Below are positions 9,433 to 18,648 of a stretch of 64,000 nucleotides of DNA, in pieces. The notes under the pieces were generated by a model. It ran no database searches. It was not told the origin of the DNA and was given only the letters and a program-made list of their open reading frames with translations. This stretch comes from Nostocales cyanobacterium LEGE 11386 (GTDB taxonomy: Bacteria > Cyanobacteriota > Cyanobacteriia > Cyanobacteriales > Nostocaceae). The position numbers were made by a program, and so were the translations under genes. Positions within the stretch are counted from its first letter, which is position 1. Every line of letters starts with the position of its first letter. The stretch is from contig JADEXK010000016.1 of the NCBI GenBank assembly GCA_015207155.1, forward strand, positions 30,727 to 94,726, in the 5' to 3' direction.

Positions 9433-10413
9433 ATGTATCCCACTCATCGCCCCCGTCGTCTGCGTACCCATCCCCAACTACGTCGGATGGTACGTGAAAC
9501 TGTTTTGACAACCAGTGACTTAATTTATCCCCTTTTTGCAGTACCAGGTGAAGGAATAGCCCAAGAAGTCAAATCCATGCCTGGAGTTTATCAACTGTCG
9601 GTAGATAAAATTGTTGAAGAAGCAAAAGAAGTTTACGACTTAGGAATTCCCGCTATTATTCTCTTTGGAATTCCTGAAGATAAAGATGTAGATGCTACTG
9701 GTGCTTGGCATGATTGCGGTATTGTGCAAAAAGCGGCAACTGCGGTAAAAAAAGCAGTACCAGACTTGATTGTTATTGCTGATACTTGTTTATGTGAATA
9801 CACCAGTCACGGTCACTGCGGTTATTTGCAAGTTGGTGATTTAACAGGACGAGTTCTCAATGATCCTACCCTAGAGTTACTCAAGAAAACTGCGGTTTCC
9901 CAAGCCAAAGCGGGTGCGGATATCATCGCCCCCTCGGGGATGATGGATGGCTTTGTGCAGGCAATTCGCGAAGGTTTGGACGCAGCAGGATTTCAAGATA
10001 TACCGATTTTGTCCTATGCTGCTAAGTATGCTTCGGCTTACTATGGCCCATTTCGGGATGCCGCAGACTCATCACCGCAATTTGGCGACAGAAGAACTTA
10101 CCAAATGGACCCAGGTAACACCCGCGAAGCCATGAAAGAAATTGCATTAGATATTGCCGAAGGTGCTGATATGCTGATGGTAAAACCAGCTTTGGCATAC
10201 ATGGACATTATTTGGCGCGTTAAAGAAGCCAGTAACTTACCAGTTGCTGCTTACAATGTTTCTGGTGAGTATTCGATGGTGAAAGCTGCGGCACTCAATG
10301 GCTGGATTGATGAACGACGCGTGGTCATGGAAACTCTAACGGGGTTTAAACGCGCTGGTGCTGACTTGATATTAACATACCATGCTAAAGAAGCAGCACG
10401 ATGGTTACGGTAA
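9433..10413 (+). CDS. hemB: Delta-aminolevulinic acid dehydratase (porphobilinogen synthase), zinc type
   Basis: A 326-residue enzyme that condenses two 5-aminolevulinate molecules to porphobilinogen, feeding heme, chlorophyll, bilin and cobalamin synthesis. The metal site reads [14 protein letters not shown], with Cys119, Cys121 and Cys129. That is the zinc-binding form, not the Asp-rich magnesium form. The Schiff-base lysines are Lys198 (in [16 protein letters not shown]) and Lys251 (in MVKPALAY). The open frame extends 12 codons upstream to a TTG. I chose ATG 9433 because PBGS proteins start at about this point ([11 protein letters not shown]). It is monocistronic, with a repeat-rich spacer downstream. 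Confidence 0.96.
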   Translation: MYPTHRPRRLRTHPQLRRMVRETVLTTSDLIYPLFAVPGEGIAQEVKSMPGVYQLSVDKIVEEAKEVYDLGIPAIILFGIPEDKDVDATGAWHDCGIVQKAATAVKKAVPDLIVIADTCLCEYTSHGHCGYLQVGDLTGRVLNDPTLELLKKTAVSQAKAGADIIAPSGMMDGFVQAIREGLDAAGFQDIPILSYAAKYASAYYGPFRDAADSSPQFGDRRTYQMDPGNTREAMKEIALDIAEGADMLMVKPALAYMDIIWRVKEASNLPVAAYNVSGEYSMVKAAALNGWIDERRVVMETLTGFKRAGADLILTYHAKEAARWLR

Positions 10414-10814
10414 GGTGCGCGCTTGAATAATCAAAATTTAAGAAATCTCACGCAGAGGCAAGGCAGCGCAATCTTGGGGGTTTCCCTCATAAGCGACTGC
10501 CGCGCCAAAGTACAGACTTATTGAGTGTTTTGTTTTGGTCTCTAGGCGTGAGATTTTTGTGTTTTTGCAGGTTTACTGTAGATTTTTTGCTCTGGCGTGA
10601 CTTCAGTCAGCTGGAAATCTTTCAACTGTGAAGTTACATAAACATATTTTATGCAGATTACCTCCGTGATATTACAGAAACAGGGGTTTTCCTAGTTTGT
10701 CAGAAAGGCAAGCGATCGCTTATAAAAGAAATAGTTAATAAATTTTTGGTGATTGACAATAGTTGTCAGTTGATTTAATAAATAAGTTTTAATATTTCAA
10801 GTGGAGCATGAGAT
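10414..10814. repeat. Spacer with a dispersed repeat between hemB and the XRE gene
   Basis: Positions about 10438-10560 carry words typical of Nostoc spacers (ctcacgcagaggcaaggcag, then cgactgccgcgcc, then taggcgtgagatttttg). The outer words are partly self-complementary and could terminate hemB. I see no gene in the remaining AT-rich part. Confidence 0.4.
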
Positions 10815-11105
10815 ATGAATATGCAAGTCTTGAGAGAGCGTGCGGGGCTTACCCGTGCAGAGGTTGCCTTCAGGCTTGCAATCAGTGAAACCAGTGTTCG
10901 CAACTGGGAAGCTGGGCGTACCGAACCCACAATGACACCAAAAAAATATTTAGATGCTTTGCGTCTATTTAAATGTACACCTGAAGAATTGGCAGCAGCT
11001 AGCGAAAAGTCGATTAATCAGCAACAAAAACGCAAACCAGGAAGACCCAAACGTTTCCCAGATAATCGGGTAACTCAAGTAACAGATTCGCCAGTTTGCA
11101 GCTGA
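10815..11105 (+). CDS. XRE-family helix-turn-helix regulator
   Basis: A 96-residue protein. Residues 4-58 are a Cro/C1-type helix-turn-helix domain (LRERAGLTRAEVAFRLAIS, then ETSVRNWEAGRTEP). It ends with a basic linker holding the AT-hook-like core KRKPGRPKRF (about 73-82), so it may contact the minor groove as well. No ligand or dimerisation domain is visible. GGAG lies 8 bases before the ATG. It sits alone upstream of pdhB on the same strand with a 229-base gap. Target genes cannot be inferred. Confidence 0.85.
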   Translation: MNMQVLRERAGLTRAEVAFRLAISETSVRNWEAGRTEPTMTPKKYLDALRLFKCTPEELAAASEKSINQQQKRKPGRPKRFPDNRVTQVTDSPVCS

Positions 11106-11108
11106 TTC

Positions 11109-11271
11109 TCAACCCATGATTTTTTCGCCCTCTTCATCGAGTACAAAATATTTACGGTTGTTTTTGGCTTGGGAAAACCGCAAGAACAAGGGATAATCCT
11201 TTTACAACTCGTCGTGTATCTGCACCAAGAGCAATATCTGGTAAAAACCAATTTCTAACTAGTGCGATCGC
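11109..11271 (-). pseudogene. Possible frameshifted gene remnant
   Basis: On the minus strand one frame reads protein-like residues ending RRVVKGL, and a second frame continues protein-like (YPLFLRFSQAKNNRKYF, then VLDEEGEKIMG) to a TGA at 11109. A single frameshift near 11190 would join them. I do not recognise the protein. The signal is short and could be chance. Confidence 0.25.
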
Positions 11272-11334
11272 TCACGATATTTGCCACGGTGGCGCGATAA
11301 GATTCTAAAACAATAGTCGTACTATAAGGTCTAC

Positions 11335-12318
11335 ATGGCAGAAACACTATTCTTTAACGCTTTGCGGGAAGCCATTGATGAAGAAATGGCGCGTGATTCC
11401 AGTGTATTTGTTCTTGGTGAAGACGTAGGACATTACGGCGGTTCCTACAAAGTTACTAAAGACCTATACAAAAAGTATGGCGAACTCCGAGTTCTCGATA
11501 CCCCCATTGCCGAAAACAGCTTTACTGGTATGGCGGTGGGAGCAGCAATGACTGGATTACGACCGATAATTGAAGGCATGAACATGGGCTTTTTGCTCCT
11601 GGCCTTTAATCAAATATCCAACAACGCTGGAATGCTGCGTTACACTTCCGGCGGTAACTTTAAAATTCCTATGGTAATTCGTGGACCTGGTGGTGTGGGC
11701 AGACAGCTAGGGGCAGAACATTCCCAAAGACTAGAAGCTTACTTTCAAGCAGTTCCTGGGTTGAAAATTGTTGCCTGCTCTACACCTTACAACGCCAAAG
11801 GATTACTAAAATCAGCTATTCGCGACAATAATCCGGTGTTATTTTTTGAACACGTTCTGCTTTACAACTTAAAAGAAGACCTGCCAGCAGAAGAGTATCT
11901 ACTGCCTTTGGATAAAGCAGAAGTTGTGCGTCGAGGTAAAGATGTAACAATTCTCACTTACTCACGGATGCGCCATCATGTATTGCAAGCCGTGAAAACT
12001 TTAGAAAAACAAGGTTATGACCCTGAAGTAATTGATTTAATATCACTCAAGCCCCTAGATTTTGACACCATTGGTGCATCCATACGCAAAACCCATCGCG
12101 TAATTATCGTGGAAGAATGTATGAGAACCGGGGGTATTGGCGCAGAATTAACCGCCTCAATTAATGACCGCTTATTTGATGAATTGGATGCGCCAGTACT
12201 GCGGCTTTCTTCCCAAGATATTCCCACACCTTATAACGGTAATCTGGAACGACTGACAATTGTCCAACCAGAGCAAATAGTGGAAGCTGTGGAAAAAATG
12301 GTCGCAATGCGAGTTTAG
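11335..12318 (+). CDS. pdhB: Pyruvate dehydrogenase E1 component, beta subunit
   Basis: A 327-residue protein. With the alpha subunit (not in this window) it forms the thiamine-diphosphate-dependent E1 that decarboxylates pyruvate and acetylates lipoyl-E2. The N-terminal half carries [16 protein letters not shown] (about 26-41) and the [10 protein letters not shown] segment of transketolase-fold beta subunits. The C-terminal domain includes [13 protein letters not shown] (about 259-271). Length and motifs match cyanobacterial and plastid E1-beta. The ATG follows a weakly purine-rich leader. It is followed by a 159-base repeat-containing spacer before secD. Confidence 0.95.
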   Translation: MAETLFFNALREAIDEEMARDSSVFVLGEDVGHYGGSYKVTKDLYKKYGELRVLDTPIAENSFTGMAVGAAMTGLRPIIEGMNMGFLLLAFNQISNNAGMLRYTSGGNFKIPMVIRGPGGVGRQLGAEHSQRLEAYFQAVPGLKIVACSTPYNAKGLLKSAIRDNNPVLFFEHVLLYNLKEDLPAEEYLLPLDKAEVVRRGKDVTILTYSRMRHHVLQAVKTLEKQGYDPEVIDLISLKPLDFDTIGASIRKTHRVIIVEECMRTGGIGAELTASINDRLFDELDAPVLRLSSQDIPTPYNGNLERLTIVQPEQIVEAVEKMVAMRV

Positions 12319-12329
12319 TTACTGGGAAG

Positions 12330-12422
12330 CAGGGAATAGAGAAGAGGGAACAGGGAACAGGGAAAGAACTTAATATTTAGTAATCTCCCTCTGTCACCTG
12401 TCACCTGTCACCTATTCCCCCA
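12330..12422. repeat. Short-tandem-repeat spacer between pdhB and secD
   Basis: It contains a tandem run of gggaacag units (about 12348-12364) and, 30 bases later, a tandem run of tgtcacc units (about 12392-12413). The two types are roughly complementary and can fold into a hairpin. The same word families recur around mreC. Confidence 0.6.
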
Positions 12423-12477
12423 TTCATAACTCTTGCAAAGAGCGCTATCATAGCCTTTGTCAGATGCGAGTTATGGT

Positions 12478-13890
12478 ATGCAAAGACAGCGATCGCTATT
12501 AGCCTTGATATTTGTTCTGCTCATTGCCGCAATAGCGGTGATTGCTACAATTCCAGTGCCCTTGGGACTGGACTTACGAGGAGGCTCACAGCTTACTATT
12601 CAGGTGCAACCAGCACCAGGTATGAATAACATTACTGAACGAGATTTGGAAGGTGTTCAGAAAGTCGTTGAAGGACGAGTTAACGGCCTTGGCGTTTCGG
12701 AACCAGTGATCCAAACTGTGGGTACAGATAAAATCCTCGTACAGTTACCAGGGGTCAACGATCCAGAGCAAGCAGAACGGGTGCTGGGTGGGACAGCACA
12801 GTTAGAGTTCCGCCAACAAAAGCCTGGTACAGAAACCCAGTTGTTTGCTTTTCAAGCTTCACGAGTCGAACTGAGAGCAAAACAGGAAGAATTGAGAAAC
12901 AGCGACGATAAAGCATTAATTACTAAGAATCAAGAAGATTTACAACAAAATAATCAAGCGATCGCTGAATTATTTGAAAGCACTGACCCACCACTTGATG
13001 GCAAATACCTCCAGGATGCCTATGGTGAACCCACTCAAGGTCAAAATTGGAATGTTGCTATTCGCTTCGATCAAAAGGGTGGGGAACTGTTTGCCAATCT
13101 GACAAAAAATCTGGCAGGTACTGGTCGCAGCATTGGCATTTTTCTAGACAATGAATTGATTAGCGCTCCCGTAGTGGGGCCAGAATTCGCGGCCACTGGA
13201 ATTACTGGTGGTGCTGCCGTGATTACGGGTCGATTTACTCCCCAAGAAGCCAACGACTTGGGCGTGCAGTTACGTGGCGGTGCATTACCTGTACCAGTAG
13301 AAATTGCCGAAATCCGTACTGTTGGGGCAACCTTAGGTCAAGACAGCATTACTAGCAGTATCTATGCCGGCATCGGTGGTCTGGCCTTAGTATTAATATT
13401 TATGGTAGTGTACTATAGATTACCAGGGCTAATTGCGGATGTATCATTGGTAATCTATGCCCTACTGACTTGGGCTAGCTTTGCTTTGTTGGGTGTCACC
13501 CTAACCTTGCCAGGAATTGCCGGTTTTATCCTCAGTATTGGGATGGCAGTGGATGCAAATGTGCTAATTTTTGAACGGACGCGGGAAGAGTTACAAGCAG
13601 GCAAATCCCTCTATCGTTCTGTAGAATCAGGCTTTTACCGAGCCTTTTCCAGTATTTTAGACGGCAACGTCACCACAGTTATTGCCTGTGCCGCACTATT
13701 CTGGCTGGGAGCCGGTTTGGTCAAAGGCTTTGCCCTAACTTTGGGTTTGGGCGTAGTCGTGAGTATGTTTACCGCTATTACCTGTAGTCGCAGTTTAATG
13801 TTTTTGGCAATTACAATTCCCACTTTCCGGAAACCAGAACTTTTCTGTCCCAACCTGCCAACATCAAATAAGGCAGAGGTGGCTCGATGA
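12478..13890 (+). CDS. secD: Protein translocase subunit SecD
   Basis: A 470-residue inner-membrane component of the Sec translocon that uses the proton-motive force to help pull preproteins across the membrane. One N-terminal helix ([15 protein letters not shown], about 7-21) precedes the SecD signature [11 protein letters not shown] large periplasmic region follows, with [19 protein letters not shown]. Five C-terminal helices follow from about residue 300, with [19 protein letters not shown], where the Asp is the conserved proton-path residue. A TTG at 12457 would add seven residues. I chose the ATG (MQRQRS). It overlaps secF by 4 bases, indicating translational coupling. Confidence 0.95.
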   Translation: MQRQRSLLALIFVLLIAAIAVIATIPVPLGLDLRGGSQLTIQVQPAPGMNNITERDLEGVQKVVEGRVNGLGVSEPVIQTVGTDKILVQLPGVNDPEQAERVLGGTAQLEFRQQKPGTETQLFAFQASRVELRAKQEELRNSDDKALITKNQEDLQQNNQAIAELFESTDPPLDGKYLQDAYGEPTQGQNWNVAIRFDQKGGELFANLTKNLAGTGRSIGIFLDNELISAPVVGPEFAATGITGGAAVITGRFTPQEANDLGVQLRGGALPVPVEIAEIRTVGATLGQDSITSSIYAGIGGLALVLIFMVVYYRLPGLIADVSLVIYALLTWASFALLGVTLTLPGIAGFILSIGMAVDANVLIFERTREELQAGKSLYRSVESGFYRAFSSILDGNVTTVIACAALFWLGAGLVKGFALTLGLGVVVSMFTAITCSRSLMFLAITIPTFRKPELFCPNLPTSNKAEVAR

Positions 13891-14882
13891 AACTGAGTAT
13901 AAATAAATCGCGATCGCTATGGTGGCTGATTTCTTGTGCCATCATTCTCCCTGGTATCATTTCAATGGCGATTTCTTGGCAAAACCCCAACATCAACGCA
14001 CCCCTACGCCCCAGTTTGGATTTTGTTGGTGGTACACGATTGCAGTTTGAACTAGATTGTAGCCAACCAGGTAACTGCGATCAGCCAATTGATATTAATG
14101 TCGTTCGGGAAGTAGCTAAAGCACAGGGGTTGGGTGATAGCAGCATTCAAATTGTTGCTGACAGAGAGACAGGTGCAGAAACTGGTATATTGATTCGCAC
14201 AAAAAATCTGGAACGCGAACAGCGTGTGAATTTACAAGCTGCCTTAAGTGAAAAAGTCGGTGCTTTTGACGAACAAAAAAACCAAATTGATACGGTTGGG
14301 CCTACCTTAGGACGAGAGTTATTTACTTCTGGTGTCATTGCCCTGATCGTTTCTTTCATAGGCATCATTGTTTACTTAAGCTTCCGCTTCCAGTTGGACT
14401 ATGCCGTATTTGCCATCATCGCTATATTCCACGATGTGTTAATCACATTAGGAATATTCTCTATTTTGGGTTTGTTACTGGGCATTGAAGTAGACAGTCT
14501 CTTCATTGTCGCCCTGTTGACTATTACAGGTTTTTCGGTCAACGATACCGTAGTAATTTACGATCGCATTCGGGAAACCATCAAAACCAACCCTAATCGC
14601 CCGATTGCTGACATTGTGGATGATGCTGTAAACCAAACCTTGGGACGGTCTATCAACACAACCTTGACTACCATGCTGCCATTGTTTGCTATCTATTTGC
14701 TGGGCGGCGAAACCCTGAAAAACTTTGCGTTAGCTTTAATTATTGGCTTCATTGCGGGAGCTTATTCCAGTATTTTCATCGCCAGTACTCTGTTAACTTG
14801 GTGGCGAGAACGTACAGGTCAATCAATGTTGGTAGAAAGTGCTGAAACGATTGATACATCTGCTAGTTCCCAAGATAGTTAA
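13887..14882 (+). CDS. secF: Protein translocase subunit SecF
   Basis: A 331-residue partner of SecD. Its ATG overlaps the SecD stop (ATGA). The N-terminal helix (about 10-28) is followed by the family motif [13 protein letters not shown] (about 43-55). It has a periplasmic domain and five helices from about residue 145. The last part carries [22 protein letters not shown], equivalent to the SecD proton-path helix. The order secD-secF as separate, overlapping genes is usual in cyanobacteria. The C-terminal tail is short and soluble. Confidence 0.95.
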   Translation: MKLSINKSRSLWWLISCAIILPGIISMAISWQNPNINAPLRPSLDFVGGTRLQFELDCSQPGNCDQPIDINVVREVAKAQGLGDSSIQIVADRETGAETGILIRTKNLEREQRVNLQAALSEKVGAFDEQKNQIDTVGPTLGRELFTSGVIALIVSFIGIIVYLSFRFQLDYAVFAIIAIFHDVLITLGIFSILGLLLGIEVDSLFIVALLTITGFSVNDTVVIYDRIRETIKTNPNRPIADIVDDAVNQTLGRSINTTLTTMLPLFAIYLLGGETLKNFALALIIGFIAGAYSSIFIASTLLTWWRERTGQSMLVESAETIDTSASSQDS

Positions 14883-14954
14883 GCTATCCTTGGATTTCAT
14901 AAATTGAGTTCAAGCATTTTGCGAATTGCAGACGCCTGGTAATTTTATTTCTCT

Positions 14955-15368
14955 ATGGATCAACCGGAAAAACCATCAATAACTGGCAATAATTCTCAAC
15001 ACACTGACCCATCTTTTAGGCAACAAGTACAAAAGCTACATCAATTAACCGTATACGGCAGGTGGTTATTTGTCGGCTGTTTATGGCTCACAATTGCACC
15101 TGTTTGTTTGTGGTATCTACGTGCAGAAATTGCTCTTTGGCGACAATATTTTACCTGGGTAGCATTAAGATACGGACTATTTTATCATCCACTGTCTACC
15201 CTGGGTTTAGCTTTTTGTATTGGTATGACCGTTTCTACTTTAGTTTGGCAAAGCCGAAATATTCTTTTGGGATTACCAGAACAAGAAAAGCAACGTTTAG
15301 AAAAACAAGTTTTTCGGATTAGGCAACAAGGCCCAACTCATCCTCTGTGGAAGTGGATTTGTCATTAA
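14955..15368 (+). CDS. Small two-helix membrane protein, conserved-looking, function unknown
   Basis: A 137-residue protein with a polar N-terminus, one transmembrane helix at about 37-54 (WLFVGCLWLTIAPVCLWYL), a second at about 76-96 (LSTLGLAFCIGMTVSTLVW), and a charged amphipathic C-terminus (PEQEKQRLEKQVFRIRQQ). It lies 72 bases after secF on the same strand and could be cotranscribed with the Sec genes, which would make a membrane-biogenesis role possible but unproved. I do not recognise a named family. Confidence 0.7.
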   Translation: MDQPEKPSITGNNSQHTDPSFRQQVQKLHQLTVYGRWLFVGCLWLTIAPVCLWYLRAEIALWRQYFTWVALRYGLFYHPLSTLGLAFCIGMTVSTLVWQSRNILLGLPEQEKQRLEKQVFRIRQQGPTHPLWKWICH

Positions 15369-15478
15369 ATAATGACAATTCAAGGTTGAGAAGTTGCATA
15401 GATGTATACGTGTTTAACACTTTCTAGCACAATATGATTTGATGACAGCAAAGATACTGCCAAATTGGGGTGCCATAC

Positions 15479-15973
15479 ATGAACCATCCTCAGATTCAAT
15501 TTAGCGAACAGCTACGCTGCGCCAGAGGCGATCGCCAGTCTGAAATAGACCTTTATCAACTCCAAGATTTATTAAATGTTGCGGCTTTTTGGGCAAAAGG
15601 GCGTAGTATCGAAGACTTAGGCATAGCCATTGCCAACAGTGACCCAGTAATTACTATTTGTGATCAAGAACGTCTGATTGGTTTTGCCAGAGCAACTTCT
15701 GATGGCATCTATCGCGCCACAATCTGGGATGTCGTGATTCACCCAGAGTATCGTGGTCTTGGTTTGGGAAGCAAGTTAGTGGAAACGGTGTTGAATCATC
15801 CCCGTGTCAAATGTGTTGAACGTGTGTACCTGATGACCACTCATCAGCAAGAGTTTTATGAGAAAATTGGTTTTCAAACTAATGCCAGTACCACAATGGT
15901 GCTACACAATCAATTCCATCTTGATACGCTTCCTATCAATGAAATCCTACTTCAGGAATCACTAGGGGCATAG
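15479..15973 (+). CDS. GNAT-family N-acetyltransferase (Ycf52-like fold)
   Basis: A 164-residue acetyl-CoA-dependent acetyltransferase. The core runs [44 protein letters not shown] is the acetyl-CoA pyrophosphate loop (motif A) and TIWDVVIHP is the strand before it. The C-terminal YEKIGFQ completes the fold. Its motif-A segment closely resembles the second GNAT at 20535, so the two may be paralogues. A GGGG sequence 8 bases upstream supports ATG 15479 over the GTG at 15470. Its last 38 bases overlap the end of the convergent histidine-kinase gene. The substrate is unknown. Confidence 0.85.
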   Translation: MNHPQIQFSEQLRCARGDRQSEIDLYQLQDLLNVAAFWAKGRSIEDLGIAIANSDPVITICDQERLIGFARATSDGIYRATIWDVVIHPEYRGLGLGSKLVETVLNHPRVKCVERVYLMTTHQQEFYEKIGFQTNASTTMVLHNQFHLDTLPINEILLQESLGA

Positions 15974-16856
15974 ACACTTGTAACCTAGTAAATTGCTCAG
16001 TTGTTTCCTCAGTGATTGGAGATGAAACGATTTCCAGTTTACCTCCCATCACCTCTAGTAGAGTTTGGTTGAGTAATAGTTTCATTCCTGGTGAAAGAGT
16101 CGTACGATCTTGATCAGCCTGAGCAAGTTTGGCTTCAGATTTGATCCAATCAATCGACTCACTCATAGTTAAAGCATGGGTGGGCACATCCAAGCAAATA
16201 TGAAGAGTATTACTTGTAAGTGAAGAACTACTGGAAATACAGATGCTGCCTTCCTGCATCTGAGCAATGGTAGTATCTACTAAATTTATCAATATTTGAC
16301 GTAGCCAACGATGATCTGTCAAAACATAAGTTTCTGGATCAGGAAGCAAAACACGTAAAGGAAAATTGCGATTTGCTGCCAGCATATAAGTTAAATTATT
16401 AACTTCCTGTAAAATATCCGCGAGGCAATGGGGCTGAATATCTAATTTATTAGTACCATGTTCTGTTCTGGCAATATTAAGAATTTCGTCGATCAGATGT
16501 AATAGTTTCAACGCTCGTTCGTGAGCTTGGGCAATAAATTCTCGCTCTTCCTCCGGATTTTCACACAGATCCGATAAAATCAATTGATGCAAGCCAATCA
16601 AACCATTAAGAGGCGATCGCAATTCGTGGGTAGTCCGCGCCAAAAAACCCGCTTTAAACTGGCTCATTTCCTGTGCCATTTGGTACGCTAGTTGCGTCTG
16701 CTTGATTTGTTGTCGGAGTTGTGATACCTGCTGTGAATCTTCTGATTTTACTAAAGATGAGTTAGAAACCGTGTTGGCAGACCGGGCAAATATCCCCCGA
16801 AAACCCATTCCTAGTACTAGTCCTGCTCCTAAATATACCCAGTTGCTCCAATTCAT
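15936..16856 (-). CDS. Membrane-anchored histidine kinase with a degenerate ATP-binding domain
   Basis: A 306-residue protein. One N-terminal helix (VYLGAGLVLGMGF) is followed by a coiled linker (about 40-66). The HisKA dimerisation domain has the H-box TTHELRSPLNGL with His77. The C-terminal HATPase-like domain keeps an N-box-like LINLVDTT, but I see no D-x-G-x-G loop. The G2 region reads GMKLLLNQTLLEVMGG where active kinases have G-x-G-L. ATP binding may therefore be weak or lost, and the protein may act as a phosphatase, a phosphotransfer partner or a regulatory pseudokinase. No sensor domain or adjacent response regulator is present. It overlaps the GNAT gene tail to tail by 38 bases. Confidence 0.82.
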   Translation of the reverse strand: MNWSNWVYLGAGLVLGMGFRGIFARSANTVSNSSLVKSEDSQQVSQLRQQIKQTQLAYQMAQEMSQFKAGFLARTTHELRSPLNGLIGLHQLILSDLCENPEEEREFIAQAHERALKLLHLIDEILNIARTEHGTNKLDIQPHCLADILQEVNNLTYMLAANRNFPLRVLLPDPETYVLTDHRWLRQILINLVDTTIAQMQEGSICISSSSSLTSNTLHICLDVPTHALTMSESIDWIKSEAKLAQADQDRTTLSPGMKLLLNQTLLEVMGGKLEIVSSPITEETTEQFTRLQVSMPLVIPEVGFH

Positions 16857-17021
16857 AATTTGGCAATTATTAACTTGTTAATTAACCACAATGGTGGAAA
16901 ATAAATTTCCAGATTTTCTATTTACTTAATTTGAGTTTGTGAAGTTGAATCAAGCAAACAGGAGTTTTTGAACCCAGGCAGGCAACATTATAACTATATA
17001 TATTTACTTAGTCGGTGCGGA

Positions 17022-17612
17022 CTAAATATTTAATTTAACTGCACCTTGGCGCAGAATTTGCCAACTCGTTCCTGTCCATTTACTAACCGTGGAAGGTGTG
17101 CCAATACTTGATATTTTGTTGTGAAATTCTGTTGGTTCTAGAGTCAAAACTTCAGGGAACTGAGCCTCAATTTCTTCTGGCTTTTGTAAGGGTGGTTGAC
17201 CTGAAACATTGGCACTAGTGGTGGCAAGAGGGCCTGTGTGCGTCAAAATAGTTTGGGCGATCGCACTTTTAGGCACTCGTATACCAATGGTTGTGGGGTC
17301 AGAAGGGTTAATCTGTTTTGGTAAGCGATCGCTTGCGGGTAAAACCAATGTCAGCGCTCCCGGCCAATATCTGCTTCCTACTTCCTGCCAAATTTGATAC
17401 TCATTTTCACTACCCTTGACATAAGGCCACAAATCCTCTGCACTTGCTGCCATCAAAATCAAAGGTTTATCCTGACTGCGCTGTTTAGCCTCAAAAATCA
17501 ATCCTGCCTTTTCTGGTAGGGCAGCCAGTGCAGGCACAGTATCTGTAGGAAAGCTTACTAATAAACCAGCGCGCGCGCCAGCTATCAGGTCAACTAAAGA
17601 AACTAAGGTCAT
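17022..17612 (-). CDS. tsaC: Threonylcarbamoyl-AMP synthase (Sua5/YrdC family)
   Basis: A 196-residue enzyme that makes threonylcarbamoyl-AMP from threonine, bicarbonate and ATP. This is the first step of the t6A modification at position 37 of ANN-decoding tRNAs. The YrdC-fold motifs are present: PTDTV (22-26), KQRSQDKPL (43-51), YWPGALTLVL (82-91) and TTSANVSG (131-138). It lacks the C-terminal Sua5 extension, so it is the short TsaC type. TsaD, which uses its product, is encoded at 23519 on the same strand. It lies downstream of prmC with about 120 bases between them. Confidence 0.92.
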   Translation of the reverse strand: MTLVSLVDLIAGARAGLLVSFPTDTVPALAALPEKAGLIFEAKQRSQDKPLILMAASAEDLWPYVKGSENEYQIWQEVGSRYWPGALTLVLPASDRLPKQINPSDPTTIGIRVPKSAIAQTILTHTGPLATTSANVSGQPPLQKPEEIEAQFPEVLTLEPTEFHNKISSIGTPSTVSKWTGTSWQILRQGAVKLNI

Positions 17613-17697
17613 GTTTACACAATTAGAAGGCAGGAATAAGCAATTGACAAATAAAAAAATATCCCATCGCCGTGAAAGCAGGAGTAGATAGGAAAAA

Positions 17698-17745
17698 CTC
17701 TTTACTCAGCACTCAGCACTTAGAATGCACTCAGCACTTAACATA
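17698..17745. repeat. TCAGCAC heptad repeat overlapping the prmC 3' end
   Basis: Tandem units of the actcagc/cagcact type, interrupted by aatgcactcag. Almost the same arrangement occurs at 23515-23563 at the end of tsaD, so this is a mobile or dispersing short repeat. Confidence 0.6.
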
Positions 17746-18645
17746 GGCTACAGCAAAGCGTTCAATCCCTGCTAAATCCGCATGAATTTGAATATTGTAG
17801 TAACTACCTTGCTGTTGTAAAAGTGCTTTGACTGCATCCGCCTGCCCTGCCATCATCTCAATTAGCCACACACCACCAGGGCGCAAATAACGAGGAGAGA
17901 TTTCTATCAACTGGCGAATACAATCCAAACCATCAGTACCACCATCTAAAGCTAGATGTGGTTCATGTTTAACTACTTCCGGTTGCAGGGTAGCCACGGT
18001 ATTGGTGGGAATATAAGGTGGGTTAGAAACCATGCCACTGAACTGACCTTTCAGGGATGCTAGCGGCTCCCACCAAGAACCTTGATAAAATTGAATTTGG
18101 TTGTCCAGCCCCAAATTACGGGCATTGATTTGAGCGATCGCTAAAGCTTCTGAACTATAATCAACCGCATGAATTGTGGCATTGGGCAAGGCTGCTGCTA
18201 ATCCTAACGCGATCGCTCCACTACCTGTGCCCAAGTCTGCCCAGTGTCCTGACTGTAAAGCTAGGGCTGCCTCACCTTCAGTAGCAGCCACAGCTAAATC
18301 AATCAAATACTCAGTTTCTGGTCTGGGAATCAAAACAGCATTTGACACTGCAATTTTAAACTGTCGCCAAGGCGTAACTCCAGCAATGTACTGCACTGGT
18401 AAGTGTTCATCTAATCGCCTTTGCCACAACAGGTCTAAATCTTCTAAAGGCATCCCTATTTGAATCTGAGGCCAGTCTTTAAAAGATTCTAAACGCAGCG
18501 CCAAGCGGTCTAATCCAGTTACTTCTAGCAACAACCAATCTACCTCAGTTGGTGATATGTCAGAGGTTTTGGCAGATGCGATCGCTTGATTGCGCCACTG
18601 CCAAAGCTGTAAACCAGAAACTACCAAAGGCTGTTTGTCTACCAT
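17731..18645 (-). CDS. prmC: Release factor glutamine N5-methyltransferase
   Basis: A 304-residue SAM-dependent methyltransferase that methylates the glutamine of the GGQ motif in RF1 and RF2, raising termination efficiency. The N-terminal helical domain (1-100) leads to IPRPETE (106-112). The SAM-binding loop is DLGTGSGAIAL (137-147) and the catalytic NPPY is at 208-211, as in PrmC/HemK. RF3 is encoded in the same window. The gene ends 4 bases before the Tic22-like gene begins its last codons on the same strand (upstream stop at 18649), so the two are probably cotranscribed. Its last codons lie inside a TCAGCAC repeat. Confidence 0.94.
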   Translation of the reverse strand: MVDKQPLVVSGLQLWQWRNQAIASAKTSDISPTEVDWLLLEVTGLDRLALRLESFKDWPQIQIGMPLEDLDLLWQRRLDEHLPVQYIAGVTPWRQFKIAVSNAVLIPRPETEYLIDLAVAATEGEAALALQSGHWADLGTGSGAIALGLAAALPNATIHAVDYSSEALAIAQINARNLGLDNQIQFYQGSWWEPLASLKGQFSGMVSNPPYIPTNTVATLQPEVVKHEPHLALDGGTDGLDCIRQLIEISPRYLRPGGVWLIEMMAGQADAVKALLQQQGSYYNIQIHADLAGIERFAVAYVKC

Positions 18646-18648
18646 TCC

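Noticed and set aside
9217..9477. 86-codon minus-strand frame
   Set aside because: It overlaps the hemB start region on the other strand, has a low-complexity composition and no start signal.
12330..12422. CRISPR-like array between pdhB and secD
   Set aside because: The repeats are 7-8 base tandem units without spacers, so they are short tandem repeats, not a CRISPR array. I saw no CRISPR array anywhere in the window.
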